64,000 bases of DNA from Neurospora crassa OR74A (Eukaryota; Ascomycota; Sordariomycetes; Sordariales; Sordariaceae), in the NCBI RefSeq assembly GCF_000182925.2, contig NC_026504.1, positions 744,001-808,000 on the forward strand, in the 5' to 3' direction. Made by a program: the position numbers and the translations under genes. Each line of letters starts with the position of its first letter. Within the stretch, counting starts at the first letter, position 1. The notes beneath the pieces were generated by a model that did not search any database, had not been told where the DNA came from, and worked only from the letters and a program-made list of their open reading frames with translations. Of this stretch, positions 30,962-42,335 are shown in pieces.

Positions 30962-32159
30962 GATGGAGTTTCTTGAGATGAGAACCTCGTCACAGAACTT
31001 GAACAACTGTCGCAGGGCTAATCAAAATCTAGAGGTACAATAACTGAGTGGGAGAGGAGTATCAGAGGAAGAAGCAGAGGCCCATAGTATGGGAGTGGTG
31101 TTAACCGATCGAAAGTGCCGGCACTGCGTCAAGGCACTTCTCCCTTGACATGAGTTTGGTACCCTTGAACCGGGATGAGAAAGAAAGAAGTTGATGAAAC
31201 AAAGTGCAAGCGGTTGTGTGAAGTACAATGCATTCCATGATCCTTCTTTTCCTTCATCCTTGTCAATAGGTGCTTGAAGACCAACCGCACAGTATCGGAA
31301 GAGGGACCAGTGTTGAATGCTAGAGGTATGTATGAGGGTATACGTCTACGCTACAATACTGATGGAAAAGCGCAGCTATTGGCCCATAAGCTCCATCTCC
31401 GTAGTGTAAGCATATCATACGATGCAACCGGGGGAGGCATTAGGTCTGTTGGTGGCGTAAGCCATGCCGATAATCCTGTCCTTGAACAGTTGAAGGATCC
31501 GTCACAAGCGCCTATGCGACGGAAGAGGTGGGCGCTGATCTGCCGGACCGCAATCAACGGCGGCTCTTCACTATGGCTGAGGAAGTGAACCAGCTTCTTG
31601 GCGCTATAGGGCTAGACACAACTATTGTATGTGTGTCAGACGGGACTGGCAATGGTGATACATAAGCGGAGAGTGACGCAAAGCATGAGAGACGACCTAA
31701 CGGGTCCATCTGCCGGAATCCGGGTGATACGACAAGGAAGTACCGGGGCTTGAGTTGGGGGCGTCAGACGTTGTGGACGGTACCGAGCAAGGCAGCCTGG
31801 AATGGCCTCTGGGCGAACTTCTACTTGTCTCACTATCTTTGCGGCGCAGTCAGAAGACAACCTGAACCCGAACGGATCAAGTCTCGTTCAATTAATTACA
31901 TACCTCTACAGATGGACCTTCCCTAGATACTTAGGTACCCAAAGCCGTCCAGTCTTATCCCGCTGATCAGGTCAGCCTTTTCGGAAGTTACAACGGGATT
32001 GCTATTCTCGGATCCTTCCGTGCCTGCCTTAAATCACACCCAACCCGGGGAAACAGCACTGTTTCGGAAGGAACAGGCTTGTCCCCCACCATAGCTGCCC
32101 TTGTGTGACTGGACACCCCTCTTCCTCCAGGCTCCTCGGACCCGACATCCATCCATCCG
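30962..32159. other. Promoter of the UstYa-like gene and intergenic DNA
   Basis: No supported gene between the UstYa-like gene and the small prepropeptide gene. Short ORFs on both strands (for example 31274-31588 plus) lack domains, ATG context or splice sites. Confidence 0.5.
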
Positions 32160-32178
32160 AAAAAAAAAAAAAAAAAAA
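32160..32178. repeat. Poly-A run, 19 nt
   Basis: A homopolymer about 40 bases beyond the stop codon of the minus-strand prepropeptide gene. On that coding strand it is a poly-T run. Confidence 0.9.
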
Positions 32179-32216
32179 GAAATCACTGCAATGCCGCCCC
32201 AATAACCAGATCCTCC

Positions 32217-32469
32217 TCACATGTCGCAATTGTCAATCCCCTCGCCAATCACCCCCGTCCGTTTCTTGAGAAGACAAAGGTCTGTGTCAAACTCTGTCCC
32301 CCGCCCATCTCGTCGTATGGCTTGAGCAACATCTGCGGTGGTCCCCAGTCGTCAGTCAAAAAGCTCGTCAAAGTCTCGTTGAGCGTTCCTTACCTGGAGA
32401 CGAAATAGGAGCAGCGAACACTGAAACGACTGACGCCGCAAGCAAGGCAAACAACGTGACAGTCTTCAT
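32217..32469 (-). CDS. Small secreted prepropeptide with dibasic sites (RiPP-like candidate)
   Basis: Two short exons, 32469-32394 and 32332-32217, encode 63 residues. The 61 bp intron has donor GTAAGG, branch TGACTGAC and acceptor CCGCAG, and it joins frames exactly (76 + 116 nt). The product starts with a clear signal peptide, MKTVTLFALLAASVVSVFA, probably cut before APISS. A short pro-region ends in RR (32-33). A 14-residue segment (DGRGTEFDTDLCLL) is followed by KKR (48-50) and the terminal 13 residues TGVIGEGIDNCDM. RR and KKR are typical Kex2-type processing sites; one Cys lies in each released segment (Cys45, Cys61), so a disulfide is possible. No known family was recognised. Alternatives are a secreted effector-like or signalling peptide. 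The same-strand UstYa-like gene about 1.3 kb away makes a modified-peptide precursor conceivable, but the final segment lacks aromatic residues and the middle one has a single Phe. Confidence 0.6.
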
Positions 32470-33794
32470 GTTTGCAACGCTTGAACTGCTAATTTGGCTT
32501 TGAGGGTGCTCAAGGTGAGGGGCGTTTGGGAGCTGCCAGCGTTGGAGGAGTGCCTGAAGCAGAAGAAGAAGAGATGAAGCCAGGACGGAGAGAAGTCACA
32601 ACAGCACTGACGATGACTTCAGACCAAAAGATATACGAGCTGATTGTAAGAAAGCAAGGCCTAAAGCATAATCAGACCCGATTGGCAAAGACGCCGGAAG
32701 GTAGAGGTGTCTGGATCACCTCGCGGTACTTGTGCTGATAAGCGCCTGACAGGATTCACACCGGCAGGGGATTCGTGGTTCCAGGTACTGTCATCACAGT
32801 AAACATTTTGGCCGTTATAACTGCCTTTACAACAACCGCCGCCAGTCAGCATAAGCCAAGCAAAGGAGGCAACTTAACGGCAGTGGTCCGATGGTGGCTT
32901 ATGACTGCAGCCGCTCGGAGAACTACCGACATGCAATGCTGACTGTGCCTCCTAGTTGCTTTCCATCTTTTGCCATCACAACGAAGTTCCGCTTCTTCAA
33001 TGTTAACTCCTTTCGGTGTTCACCCCGGCTTGACCATAGCTACCTACCCTCCAACCACACCGGGATCAAGACTAAGAAAGTTTTGCCGGCAAGGCTCGCT
33101 GACACACACTGCACAGGTTCGTACACTCACCAACGACAGACAGCCAAGCGCCGAGTGCGCATATATCGACGTCGCTCCACGGTTCAACGAGGTTTTGCAC
33201 AGTACCAACACTCCCACATTGCCGTGAATTTCGCTTTTGTTCCATCAATCATATGTCCAAACTGCTCTGCAGCGTCACCTATCCAAGCCTGTACACCGAA
33301 TCGGAAGCCATTCACGGAGCAACTGTGCTCCAAGAGACAGTTCGCTCTTTCTTGAGACTGGTCACCTGGCTGGTGGTACCAAACCTCAGTGGAAAATCCA
33401 ACATCAGCGACTATTGATGATGTTCAAGAACATCGGGCGAGAAAAAGAGAGCGCCCTTTAGTGTGAAGCATCCCCAAATCCCAACGCCCTTGCTCCCAAG
33501 TCTCTTGGCTTCGGCTTGTACCCCACGAAGAACGAGCGGTATCTCTTGGCCGGACGTACGTAGCAGCAAACAACCAGCCGTTTGTGACACTTGTCAAGTC
33601 ATCATTTCAGTGAAGATACAACCACTCGAATTGCCTGCATCTTCCATATTGAATCCTACTTTCGTGTTACTATTCTTAACCCCAGCCTGCTGTATCCCTT
33701 CTGCTCGGAGCCGGATGGCACTACACCTGTTCATTGCTATGTTCCAGACCCCGTCTCTAACCGATTCGTAGCTCAACTAGGCACCATAACAAAC
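32470..33794. other. Intergenic; promoter of the prepropeptide gene
   Basis: No gene is supported. This is the upstream region of the minus-strand prepropeptide gene and the 3' flank of the minus-strand carboxylesterase. Short overlapping plus ORFs near 32.9-33.4 kb have no features. Confidence 0.5.
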
Positions 33795-35878
33795 TCAAAC
33801 ACCAAGCTTCTCGTTCAGAGTCTGGATGAACGCACACCGCTTAAGCAACTTCTCCCTTTCCATCAGCGCCGCCCTCTTTTTCCTCGCCTGTTCCGGATTT
33901 TTAGCCGCTGCCTCTTCGGCTTCATCCTTTTCACCCATCTCCCCATACTCCACTCCCTCTCCCATCATCGGCTTCTGCATGCTCCCTAGATCCTCCTGGC
34001 CCTCAACAAGTCCATGATGTCTAACCTTACAGCTTCCTGTCCCCACCGGCCCACCGATAACATGCACGTTGAGACCCCGTAGTTCTTCCAGCCCCTTGGT
34101 GGCAACCCCATCTTCAAGTTCAGGTCCACCAAACGCCTCAGGCCACTCCCACCCTTCTTCTCCCTCTTTCTTGTCCTTGGAAGGAGAACTCGGGTCCCCC
34201 GTCGCAGCAAACCTCACAAACGCCCCCGCCATCTCCCTCGCCAACTCCTTATCTTCCTCCGAACAAGCGTCGTCTAACTCCGGGAAGACGCCATTAAAGA
34301 TATAGTTGGTATCACTCCCATGCACCGCGCCCAGATACGGCATCCCGGCCCTGCTAAATAGCGGGGTCAACATACTTTGGTTGAGCGTGTACAGTCTCAC
34401 CCCCGCAAAGTTGTCGGGGTCCTCCGCGTATGAAGCGCGGGAGACATGGTACCCAAAGTCAATAGAGGAGCAGGTGAAGAGCAGGTCGCGCAACATGCGC
34501 GAGATGCGGAAGTAGTGGATGGGTGCTTCGGGGTCCTCGTCGGATTTGCGGGCGAGGTACGAAAGGTATTCGGGGGTGAAATCGGATTCGGGGTACAGAG
34601 AGAAGAGGGTGGAGATGTCGGAGGGGGTGAGAGAGGAAGGGCCGGTGAAGGCGTGGAAGGCGGGGATCATGGATTCTTCAGAGGTGAAGAGGTGCGCTGG
34701 GCCGGCGTTGGTGGCGCCGTCGTCTTGGGCCCAGCCGAGGATTGTGGGGATGCCTTTACATAAGAATGTTAGTGACGGACGCAAGAGAAAAAAAAGAAAA
34801 AGGAGAGAGAAAATGATGGGAACGTACCCTTGACGAATTTGCCAGACTGGTAGAGAACCGACTGCCGGTCCGGGATAAAGTCATCATCAATAGAAGGAAT
34901 AAAAGTAAACAAGCCAGCAGGCGGGTGATTTTCAATCGAGTACGCCATCGCCTTCTCCGTCAGCTCATCCATAGGCACCTTCCTCATACACTCCAACACC
35001 TCCTCATCCCCCTTCTCAATATCACAACCCACCCGCTCAGCAACCATTCTCGTATGCTTCTCCGTCTCCTCACTCGTCATATTCAGCGCCGTCCCCGGCG
35101 GTCCACTCATCATCCATGCCCGCGTAAACGGCGCCCCCTTGGCTCCTCCGTACGCAACCATCTGCAAGCTCGTAAACGTCCCGCCAGCGCTCAACCCAAA
35201 CGCGGTGACTCTTTCCGGGTCTCCGCCGAAGTGGGCAATGTGATCTCTAACCCATTCCAGCGCCGCCCTCTGATCCCTCATCCCCAGATTCAGAGACTTC
35301 TGCTCCTTGAGTAAAGGAAGTCGGGGGAACCCAAAGATGGTAAGTCGATAATTGATAGCGACATAAATCACCGGCTCGCCCATCTCGACGCTCAACGCCA
35401 ACAGCTTGTCAGGGTTGAAGTGCGGATCATACGCCGACCCTTTGACTACCCCGCCGCCATGGAGGTGCACGACCACCGGCAGCTTGGCGTCTGCTTTGGT
35501 GCCTGCAGGGCGGGAGATGCGCAGGTTGAGACAGTCTTCGCTGATCTCGTCAGTCATGGAGAAGAAGGGAGGGATGGCGGGGAGAAGTTGGGGACATGCT
35601 GGACCGGGAGAGGTGGCGTCGATGGTGCTCCCGGAAGAGGGGAGAAAGGGGGTAGGAGGGGAGAAGCGGGGGGCCTCGGCGAAGCGGATGTTGAGAAAGT
35701 GTTCAATCTTGGTGCTGGTTTCTGACGATTTGGGTCCGACGGTGGTGATAGTGCCCTTGTAAGAGAGGTTGTTGATGGGGTCTTTGACGATGGGCGTTGT
35801 GTCTGTCGCGAGGACAGCAGTGGTTGCCGCGGCTAGGCCGAGGAGGACCGCTTGGAGCGGTTGGAGTGCGGCTAGCAT
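33795..35878 (-). CDS. Secreted type-B carboxylesterase/lipase
   Basis: Two exons, 35878-34828 and 34753-33795, encode 669 residues. The 74 bp intron has donor GTACGT, branch CACTAAC and acceptor AAAG. A signal peptide (LLGLAAATTAVLA, about 1-24) precedes an alpha/beta-hydrolase of the cholinesterase/carboxylesterase-B family. Visible landmarks are SEDCLNLRISRP (113-124), the oxyanion motif HGGG (140-143), the nucleophile elbow GLSAGG with Ser230 (the family usual is GESAGG, so Glu is replaced by Leu), the strongly conserved VIYVAINYRLTIFGF and VRDHIAHFGGDPERVTAFGL, and AVHGSDTNYIF in exon 2 with the likely catalytic His. The acid residue is not assigned with certainty. The extreme C terminus is charged and Lys/Glu-rich (EKDEAEEAAAKNPEQARKKR), unusual for a secreted esterase. 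The enzyme should hydrolyse carboxylic esters outside the cell; the substrate is unknown. Confidence 0.92.
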
Positions 35879-37519
35879 TGTGGTTCTTTTGGTTGATGGA
35901 GTTCGTTGCTTGTGGTGGCGTTCTTCAGGGAAGGTAGTGAGGATGCATTGGGGTGCTTCGAGCTGTCAAGCTGTCAAGCTTCTTGGCTGGTGGTCTGCTT
36001 GATGGCGCAAGAGATTGGTGATGATGACAAGATCTTTTGTTGACTTTGTCCCACAATTAAAGACGCGGAATGTTATTGACATGTGTCAAAGAAGGAACGA
36101 GTAAGAGGGGTTGGCGCGTCAATCGTAAACGGCTGTCAGGGCGAATGAAGGGAACACAAATCAATGGAGGAGAGGTCCGGCGGCACCAACGGCAGTAACT
36201 CGAGTGGGATTAACTGCGGGGAAATGTTAGTCATTGACTCGTTATGGCAAGTACTGGACTGATTGCTGACTGTTGATCTGAGACAGCAGTGGGATGGAAA
36301 CTGAAATCAACAGTTACATCCAAAAATGCCCAACGTCGCCAACGACATGTCTATTGCAGAACGGCAATGGTTGCGATTTATCAGTCAGCCAAGCAGTCCG
36401 TCCCTACAAGAAGCATCTTCCGAGTTGGATAAGTGGAGTGATTGGCCGATCATTCGGATGATGTGCAGCGTAATCGCAAATGTAACCGGACTCCAGGACC
36501 GGGAGATAGTCAAAATACCTCTATGAATACATTCAATCGTAGAAAATCCCCCGCCTGTGGCTTACATATTGGGTTGGGTGCAATAGCTCCTCACAAAGCC
36601 ACCGGCTAAGGATTCCGCATGCCCCGATAGTGGTTCCCGATACTCTGCCGGGTTGCATTATTCGCTTGAATCGCGCTAAATGCAACATGAAAAGGGTCTG
36701 GCTTACGATGATCCCTTCGCTCTTTTATCCGACTTTGATTCCACCCGCATGCGTGGACTACACTACTGTGTATTGCTGTGCCACATCCGCGATAGAAATG
36801 GTGGGGGGTCACTGAGGTGCTCCGTCTACGCCGCAATGAAGCAGCTTTTGTGGTCTTTGTGTCCATATAAAAACGGCCCGATGTCCGCCCCCCTCATTTT
36901 GGGCGGCTCGTCCCCTTGCTGACCATGGTTCGCTGCTGCAGCAGTGTGGTATTCGTCCTGTGGTTCGCGTGTATGCATTGGATGAATGGTTCCAAGGGAG
37001 GGTACGGGGACGAGGTGAGGGGCTGACCGCAGATATTATAGTGTATTGAGTAGTAGCAGGCAGACAGCCCAAGATTTTCGTTTTGTGTAACCCTCCCGGG
37101 CACCGGACACGGCACACCGTTTATGGCATGCGGCAGCATGTATTGCTACACAAAATCAGCGTGGTGGTGGTGAGCGTGCGTCGGCCGAAGGTTGGAAGTA
37201 GCGAGGACTGTAACATGCCCGGACCAGAGGCCATGCTGGGAAGTAGAAAGGTCGAGGGTACTGTTGTGCAACGGCACGGACAAAGACGGGAATGGCTGGC
37301 ATCAGCTGTCGGCACATTTTGCCCTGGTCGCTTACTCTTGGCCAGGGAAGGCTGGAGAGCATCAGGTCTGTACCTTTTGGCTCGCGGAATGGTGAAATGG
37401 ACGGTATGATAGCCATAGTAATAAGGTAGCGATTCCCGTTGAGGCTAACACCTCGGTGTCCTGTCCATGAATTGGGCTCAAGTCATTGCCAACAACAGAT
37501 CAAACAGCCCTGAGCCATC
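35879..37519. other. Divergent intergenic region
   Basis: No gene is supported. It holds the promoters of the minus-strand carboxylesterase and the plus-strand Pth11-like receptor. ORFs of up to 108 codons near 36.6-37.4 kb overlap on both strands without features. Confidence 0.55.
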
Positions 37520-38844
37520 ATGTCCCAACCCCAACTCTCACCTCCCGAGTATGACAGCCCGGGCGGCTTGATCGCCGGGTCCGTCATCATGTGGATTATC
37601 TCAACGCTCTGTGTTGGCTTGAGATTCTACTCCAAGAGGTGGAAGCGACAAGGCTACATTACGGCGGACTGGCTGATTTTGGTAGCTGCCGTCTTTGCAA
37701 CCGGAATGACCGTGATGGAGATCTATGGTAAGTGAAGACGCCGACCATCTATGTCTGCTTGAACGCAGAATCTGACGAGAAAACAGGCGTGAAGGAACAA
37801 GCTTTGGGATATCCACTAGGGGCATCGATCGAAGACCCCAAAGCAGTCAACGGACGTCTGAACAAGGCCAAACATGTGCGCTTTCTTTACCTATCCTGGC
37901 CTTGCTCTGTCCCATTCTAACCGACATTTGCTCAGATCGAACTCTCGTTCCTGCTCCTCGGTATCGCCACTCTCGGCTTGATCAAGCTGTCTGTGTGCTT
38001 CCTGTTCTGGCACCTCTTTGCCCGGGTGGTGTTTCGTCGTTTCCTCATGGTCTGGATAGCCGTCATTATTGTGTGGACTCTGTCCTTTGTCCTGGCTGGC
38101 CTGCTAGAATGCGGTTCCCATCTCAAGGCATTGTTCGGACAACCACAGGCGTATTTGGATCACTGTGGAAGCGCCATCCCGACAGGATATGCCATGGTGG
38201 GCAGTGATGTTGCCACCGATTTCATCACACTGCTCATCCCCATCCCCGTGATCTTCAGCATGAAGATGGACAGGCGTACCCGATTCTTGACGCTGCTGAC
38301 CTTTATGATCGGTGCCCTGTGAGTCTTTTCAGTTGAGTTTGTATGGTGGCAGCCAGGCTAACAATGGGTGACAGGTCCGTGGGTGCGTCCATCGCCAAAG
38401 CCTACATCTACATCAAGGCCAGCTTGGGTTTGTGGACGTCCGATGCCATCTGTAAGCTCCAGTGCCCCCTATCCTATCCCATCTGATAGCTAACGCAGTG
38501 ATATAGCCATGCTCACTGGCCTTTCTATCTGGAATCTGGCTGAGGTCCACATCGGTATTGTTGCTGCATGCGGCCCTACGCTGCGACCTATCCTGGCACG
38601 CATCTTACCAACCGAGAGCCTCCTGTCCCTCATGTCCCTCCTGGGGGTAAGCTCGAACACGTCCAAGCAGAACGAGCTCCCCAGCTTTGTCAAGATGCCG
38701 GATGCCGACAGTGCTGAGCAGTTGCAGGCCGGGGTGGAGAAGGTTGGGTCTAAGGGTGCCGATGGGCCTCGTGGAGTTCGGCAGTACGAGATGGAATCAT
38801 GGAACGACGCCGAGTCTGAGAGACGTGGTCCGCATCATGTCTGA
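37520..38844 (+). CDS. Pth11-like fungal rhodopsin-domain receptor
   Basis: Five exons, 37520-37727, 37787-37875, 37936-38318, 38375-38451 and 38507-38844, encode 364 residues. All four introns (55-60 bp) have good donors (GTAAGT, GTGCGC, GTGAGT, GTAAGC), branch sites (CTGAC or CTAAC) and YAG acceptors, and every junction keeps the frame. The protein has about seven hydrophobic helices, starting with GLIAGSVIMWIISTLCVGLR and ITADWLILVAAVFATGMTVM, then IELSFLLLGIATLGLIKLSV, FLMVWIAVIIVWTLSFVLAG, DVATDFITLLIPIPVIFSMK and MLTGLSIWNLAEVHIGIVAA. This is the usual plan of the fungal rhodopsin-domain (Pth11-related) family without a CFEM domain. A polar C-terminal tail of about 70 residues would be cytosolic. 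Members are thought to be plasma-membrane sensors of surface or chemical cues; the ligand is unknown. The ATG at 37520 is the first in frame. Confidence 0.92.
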
Positions 38845-40261
38845 GGAATAGGTGTTGTCGAGGATCGAGCGTAGCAACCTGACTGTATCTATCACCCTGT
38901 CAGATTGGTCCGACGGCAGAATGTCGAGGTAGCGTTGAAATTCATCATCGTCTTTGCTTCGCGCAGTCAAATAACTGAGTGATTGGTCTTTGAGCTCTTG
39001 TTTCCCAGCGAATGCCGGATATGAATTTCGCGATGGAATAGTTTTTTTTTTGGGCCAAACGGGGAATGGTGACTGCAATTCGGGGTCCCAGCACTAACAA
39101 TTAAACCATCTGGCACGTGCACTAAAGCTAAGCCACTGAAGCCATCTCACTGCAAGCCACTCCTTTCGTGGCGTCGAATCGGCCTGCTTTACCCCGGCTC
39201 GACGGCAAGATCAGAGAGAGGCACAGAAGGGAGGCACACCTGCAACCACTGGAAATTGGATGTTATTCCGACTTTTGACTTCAATTGTTTGCGAAATTCG
39301 ACGACAGCAACATGATCTGAGCAATCATCAAGCAACAATCCGTCAGCAATCAGCCTCACCTTTCCAATTTCATCTCGACTCCACAATCTCAACGTGCGCA
39401 ACGTTCTGGACCCTGGGGGTTCTCAGCTGTTGTTCTAGGGCTCCCAGGATCCCCCAGATGGAAAACATGCAACTCCACTGGGGAGCTTCGTCTTCAGGCT
39501 TCTCTCAGTCTTCCTCGCTTGTTTTTCCTCTTTGCAGTCCAATCGCAATGCCATTCGCAGCGTAGCGTAGTCACCCACACCTCGGACAAGAGCCTCGGTA
39601 AGAACCCCGGGCTTGACCTGTTAGTGATCTTCTCAAGGTTCCATACAAATCCAAGCAAAGCGCTAACAGGGCGTGGTAGATCATACACGGGACCAATTCC
39701 CTCGATCTTGGTCGGGTGTAGGCAGCTTTGCGGACTGGCCCAGGTCATCCTTCAATCCCAGGCAACATCGACAACAAACAACGGTCTTTTTCACCGACAT
39801 CTCGGATCGGCCTTGGTTCCGGCCATACGGACACAGAAAGATGAATGACCTCCATTCCCTCCAACACTTCGTCTACACGACGGCGGCTCAGCTGTCATCG
39901 GCCGCCAAGCGAGTACGGATCCGGCCGCGCTATTGACCGCGCTATTGTTTTTGACCACGCCAGATTCCCTCATGGAAAGCTTGTTAGTCCCCACGTCTAG
40001 TGGCCTACACGTGTGTTTGCCCGTCTCCCAAATATCCGGGACCATGTCAACACACTGCTAGTCCTCCTAGGGATGGGCTGAGGTGGAATAGCGGGAAATG
40101 GTCGAGATTCGTCCAACTGAAAGGAGAGGAGATGCAACATCGCGGGCAGCTCGTGTGGCGTCCTATCACCACCAGCACACGGAAATTACACATGGACCGA
40201 CTTCAGCCCTCAGCCGCTCTCCTTGCTTCTGCCACCCGTTCTGTCGTTGATCCTATGTGTG
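38845..40261. other. Intergenic, no gene supported
   Basis: Short ORFs on both strands have no domain or exon structure. The downstream end is the promoter of the secreted protein gene at 40.4 kb. Confidence 0.5.
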
Positions 40262-40298
40262 AATAAAAGGGTTCCATTGCCGTACCCAAATAAAAGGG
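40262..40298 (+). promoter_or_regulatory. Tandem TATA-like elements
   Basis: AATAAAAGGG occurs twice, at 40262-40271 and 40289-40298, a 27 bp period. Both lie 115-150 bases upstream of the ATG of the secreted protein gene, a suitable distance for a TATA element. The duplication is notable; function is inferred. Confidence 0.4.
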
Positions 40299-40411
40299 AT
40301 CGACACAACCAACCGTGGATTTGGGATCCGACAAAAAGAGGTTGACGTCTCAACACGATCGCTCACCACTCACTCCAGTCATTCTTTAACGAGACCACTT
40401 TGGTTGTGATC

Positions 40412-41842
40412 ATGAAGCAAGCTTTGTTCCTGGCCTCGGGCTTTGCCTGGCTGAACCTGGCCTCGGCCGCCTGCTGTCGCAGCAACAAGTGCTTGAAAGG
40501 TACGATTGCTTCCAGTACAATGTTCTCACAAGCAATACTAACCAAGGTTCTTCTCACGACAGCCATTGTCCTGAACCAACATGGAATTGATGACTGCGCC
40601 TCGGTCCTTGTCGAGACTGTGTCGGCCCCGGCCCGCATCGTGACCGAGACCGTTACTGTGTCCTCTACCCAGTATGCCGCCGTCCTTGGCACCGAGATCG
40701 TCACCGAAATCGAGTCAACCACCGCTGCCACCGAGACGATCTTTTTCACGGAGAGCTCTGCCGTTACCGTTGGTACCGAGACAGTCATTCAGCTCACAAC
40801 CGAAACGACCATTGCCAGCACCGAGACGGTCTTCCAGACCATCACCGTCCCTGCTCCGACCGAGAAGAAGCGCGACATTGATACCTTGACGTTCGTGGAG
40901 CCCACCAGCTCGGCCTCGGTCGAGCCTGCTCCCGTACAGTCTTCTCCAGCGCTTCCCGAGTACGCCTTGGACTGCCCGTCCTTCGACAAGTACAAGTCGG
41001 CCTGCAAGTGCGTCGGTGCTGAGATCGTAACCGTCACCGTTCCTGTTCCCGTTTCAACTGTTACTGTCAAAGAGACCACTGTAGGTTCTCACCATGTCGG
41101 GATTCGCAGGCGAACCTAGCTGACTTGACTTTTTACTTAGACCATTTTGGCCTCTATTGCTGCCATCGTTACCACTACGGAAACTGAGTTGGTCTCAGTG
41201 AAGGCCACAGCCTCGACTACCGTGACTGTCGTCGTGGATGATGTTGAGACGGTCACTGCCACTCAGACCAATGTCGTCTCCCTCACTGCTACTGTCACCG
41301 CCATCGAGACCGCGACCCTGGCCCCCGAGCCCGTGCAACCCGTGTGTCAAATCAACACCGGCGCCTTCCGTGCAATGACCACTTTCAACAACAACGACCT
41401 CTACATGTACACCAACCTGGTGAACGGCCTGGCCGGTGGCCTGATTTGGCAAACTGGCAGCACCACCACCTCCCAGAGCATCCAGCCCCGGTACAACTTT
41501 GCTCTTGATAGCGAAGGCTCTCTGTATCTTCACGACAAAATTGCTCCCTATCCCTACACATACTACGTCTATATTTCGACCGCCAATTCGGGAAGCAACT
41601 GGCCCCAAATCGGCAACAAGCAATCTATCGAGAGTGCCATTGCACAGGGTGGCCCGGTCAGCAAGATCAAGGGATGCGTGAATCCCGCCACTGGTGAGCT
41701 CACGCTCCAAGATTCCATCGGAAGAAAGAACATTCTCTATTGTGGCGCACAACTCTGGTTGTCTGCCGGCTTGGGTGAAGATATCAATCGTGGTGGATGC
41801 GTCCAGCAGTTCCCCAAGGTTGTCGCGCCATATGGGCAGTAA
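40412..41842 (+). CDS. Secreted Thr/Val-rich cell-surface protein
   Basis: Three exons, 40412-40499, 40563-41080 and 41141-41842, encode 435 residues. Introns are 63 and 60 bp with donors GTACGA and GTAGGT, branches ACTAAC and GCTGAC, and acceptors GACAG and CTTAG. A signal peptide (MKQALFLASGFAWLNLASA) is followed by CCRSNKCLKAIVLNQHGIDD and a Cys, a pattern seen at the N terminus of many secreted fungal proteins (NNCLRAV..DC). Next come Thr/Val-rich, beta-type repeats (VTETVTVSST, ATETIFFTESS, GTETVIQLTTETT), a KKR dibasic site at 131-133, and a second Thr/Val block after the second intron. The C-terminal ~165 residues form a distinct globular region with Cys residues (VCQINTGAFRAMTTFNNNDL, GCVNPATGELTLQDSIGRKN, GGCVQQFP). 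A wall or extracellular matrix protein is likely; no enzyme motif is visible. The chosen ATG is the one that gives the signal peptide. Confidence 0.85.
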
Positions 41843-42335
41843 TTCAGGATACTTGCACATTCGACATATGAGGTGTGTTGGCGGACGTTCAGTCATTTGT
41901 CTATCACAGTCTTAACCAACAATTTGTTTTACTATAGATGTATTATTGCAACTGAACCCACGGCTCGGTTTTACCGTCTGTCGACACACGTCCCATTGTC
42001 CCGTACTAAGATGATGCATTATCACTCCCCTGTTGATGAACAAGCAGCCATCAGGTCGGAATACTCAACTATCCTTGATAGCGCAGAGGTTTATGAATCT
42101 GTTCACGAACAAACGATCATCCAAAACATTAAACCACGCCAGAAAAAAAAAACAATCTCTTTGATATCATTACAATCTCATCCCATGGCGCCCACCATCT
42201 TTCTCCTTCCCTTCCCGCCGCTTATACCACCAGCCATCCTATCTTATCTTCCTCTCGTTCTCCCTCCTCTTTTCTCTCGCCCAAATTAACCCACTTATTC
42301 TATACAAAAAAGAAATAATACATCCCGAGAGGCAC
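41843..42335. other. Convergent 3' flanks
   Basis: Between the ends of the plus-strand secreted protein gene and the minus-strand oxidoreductase gene. Nothing coding is seen; an A-rich run lies near 42143. Confidence 0.6.
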
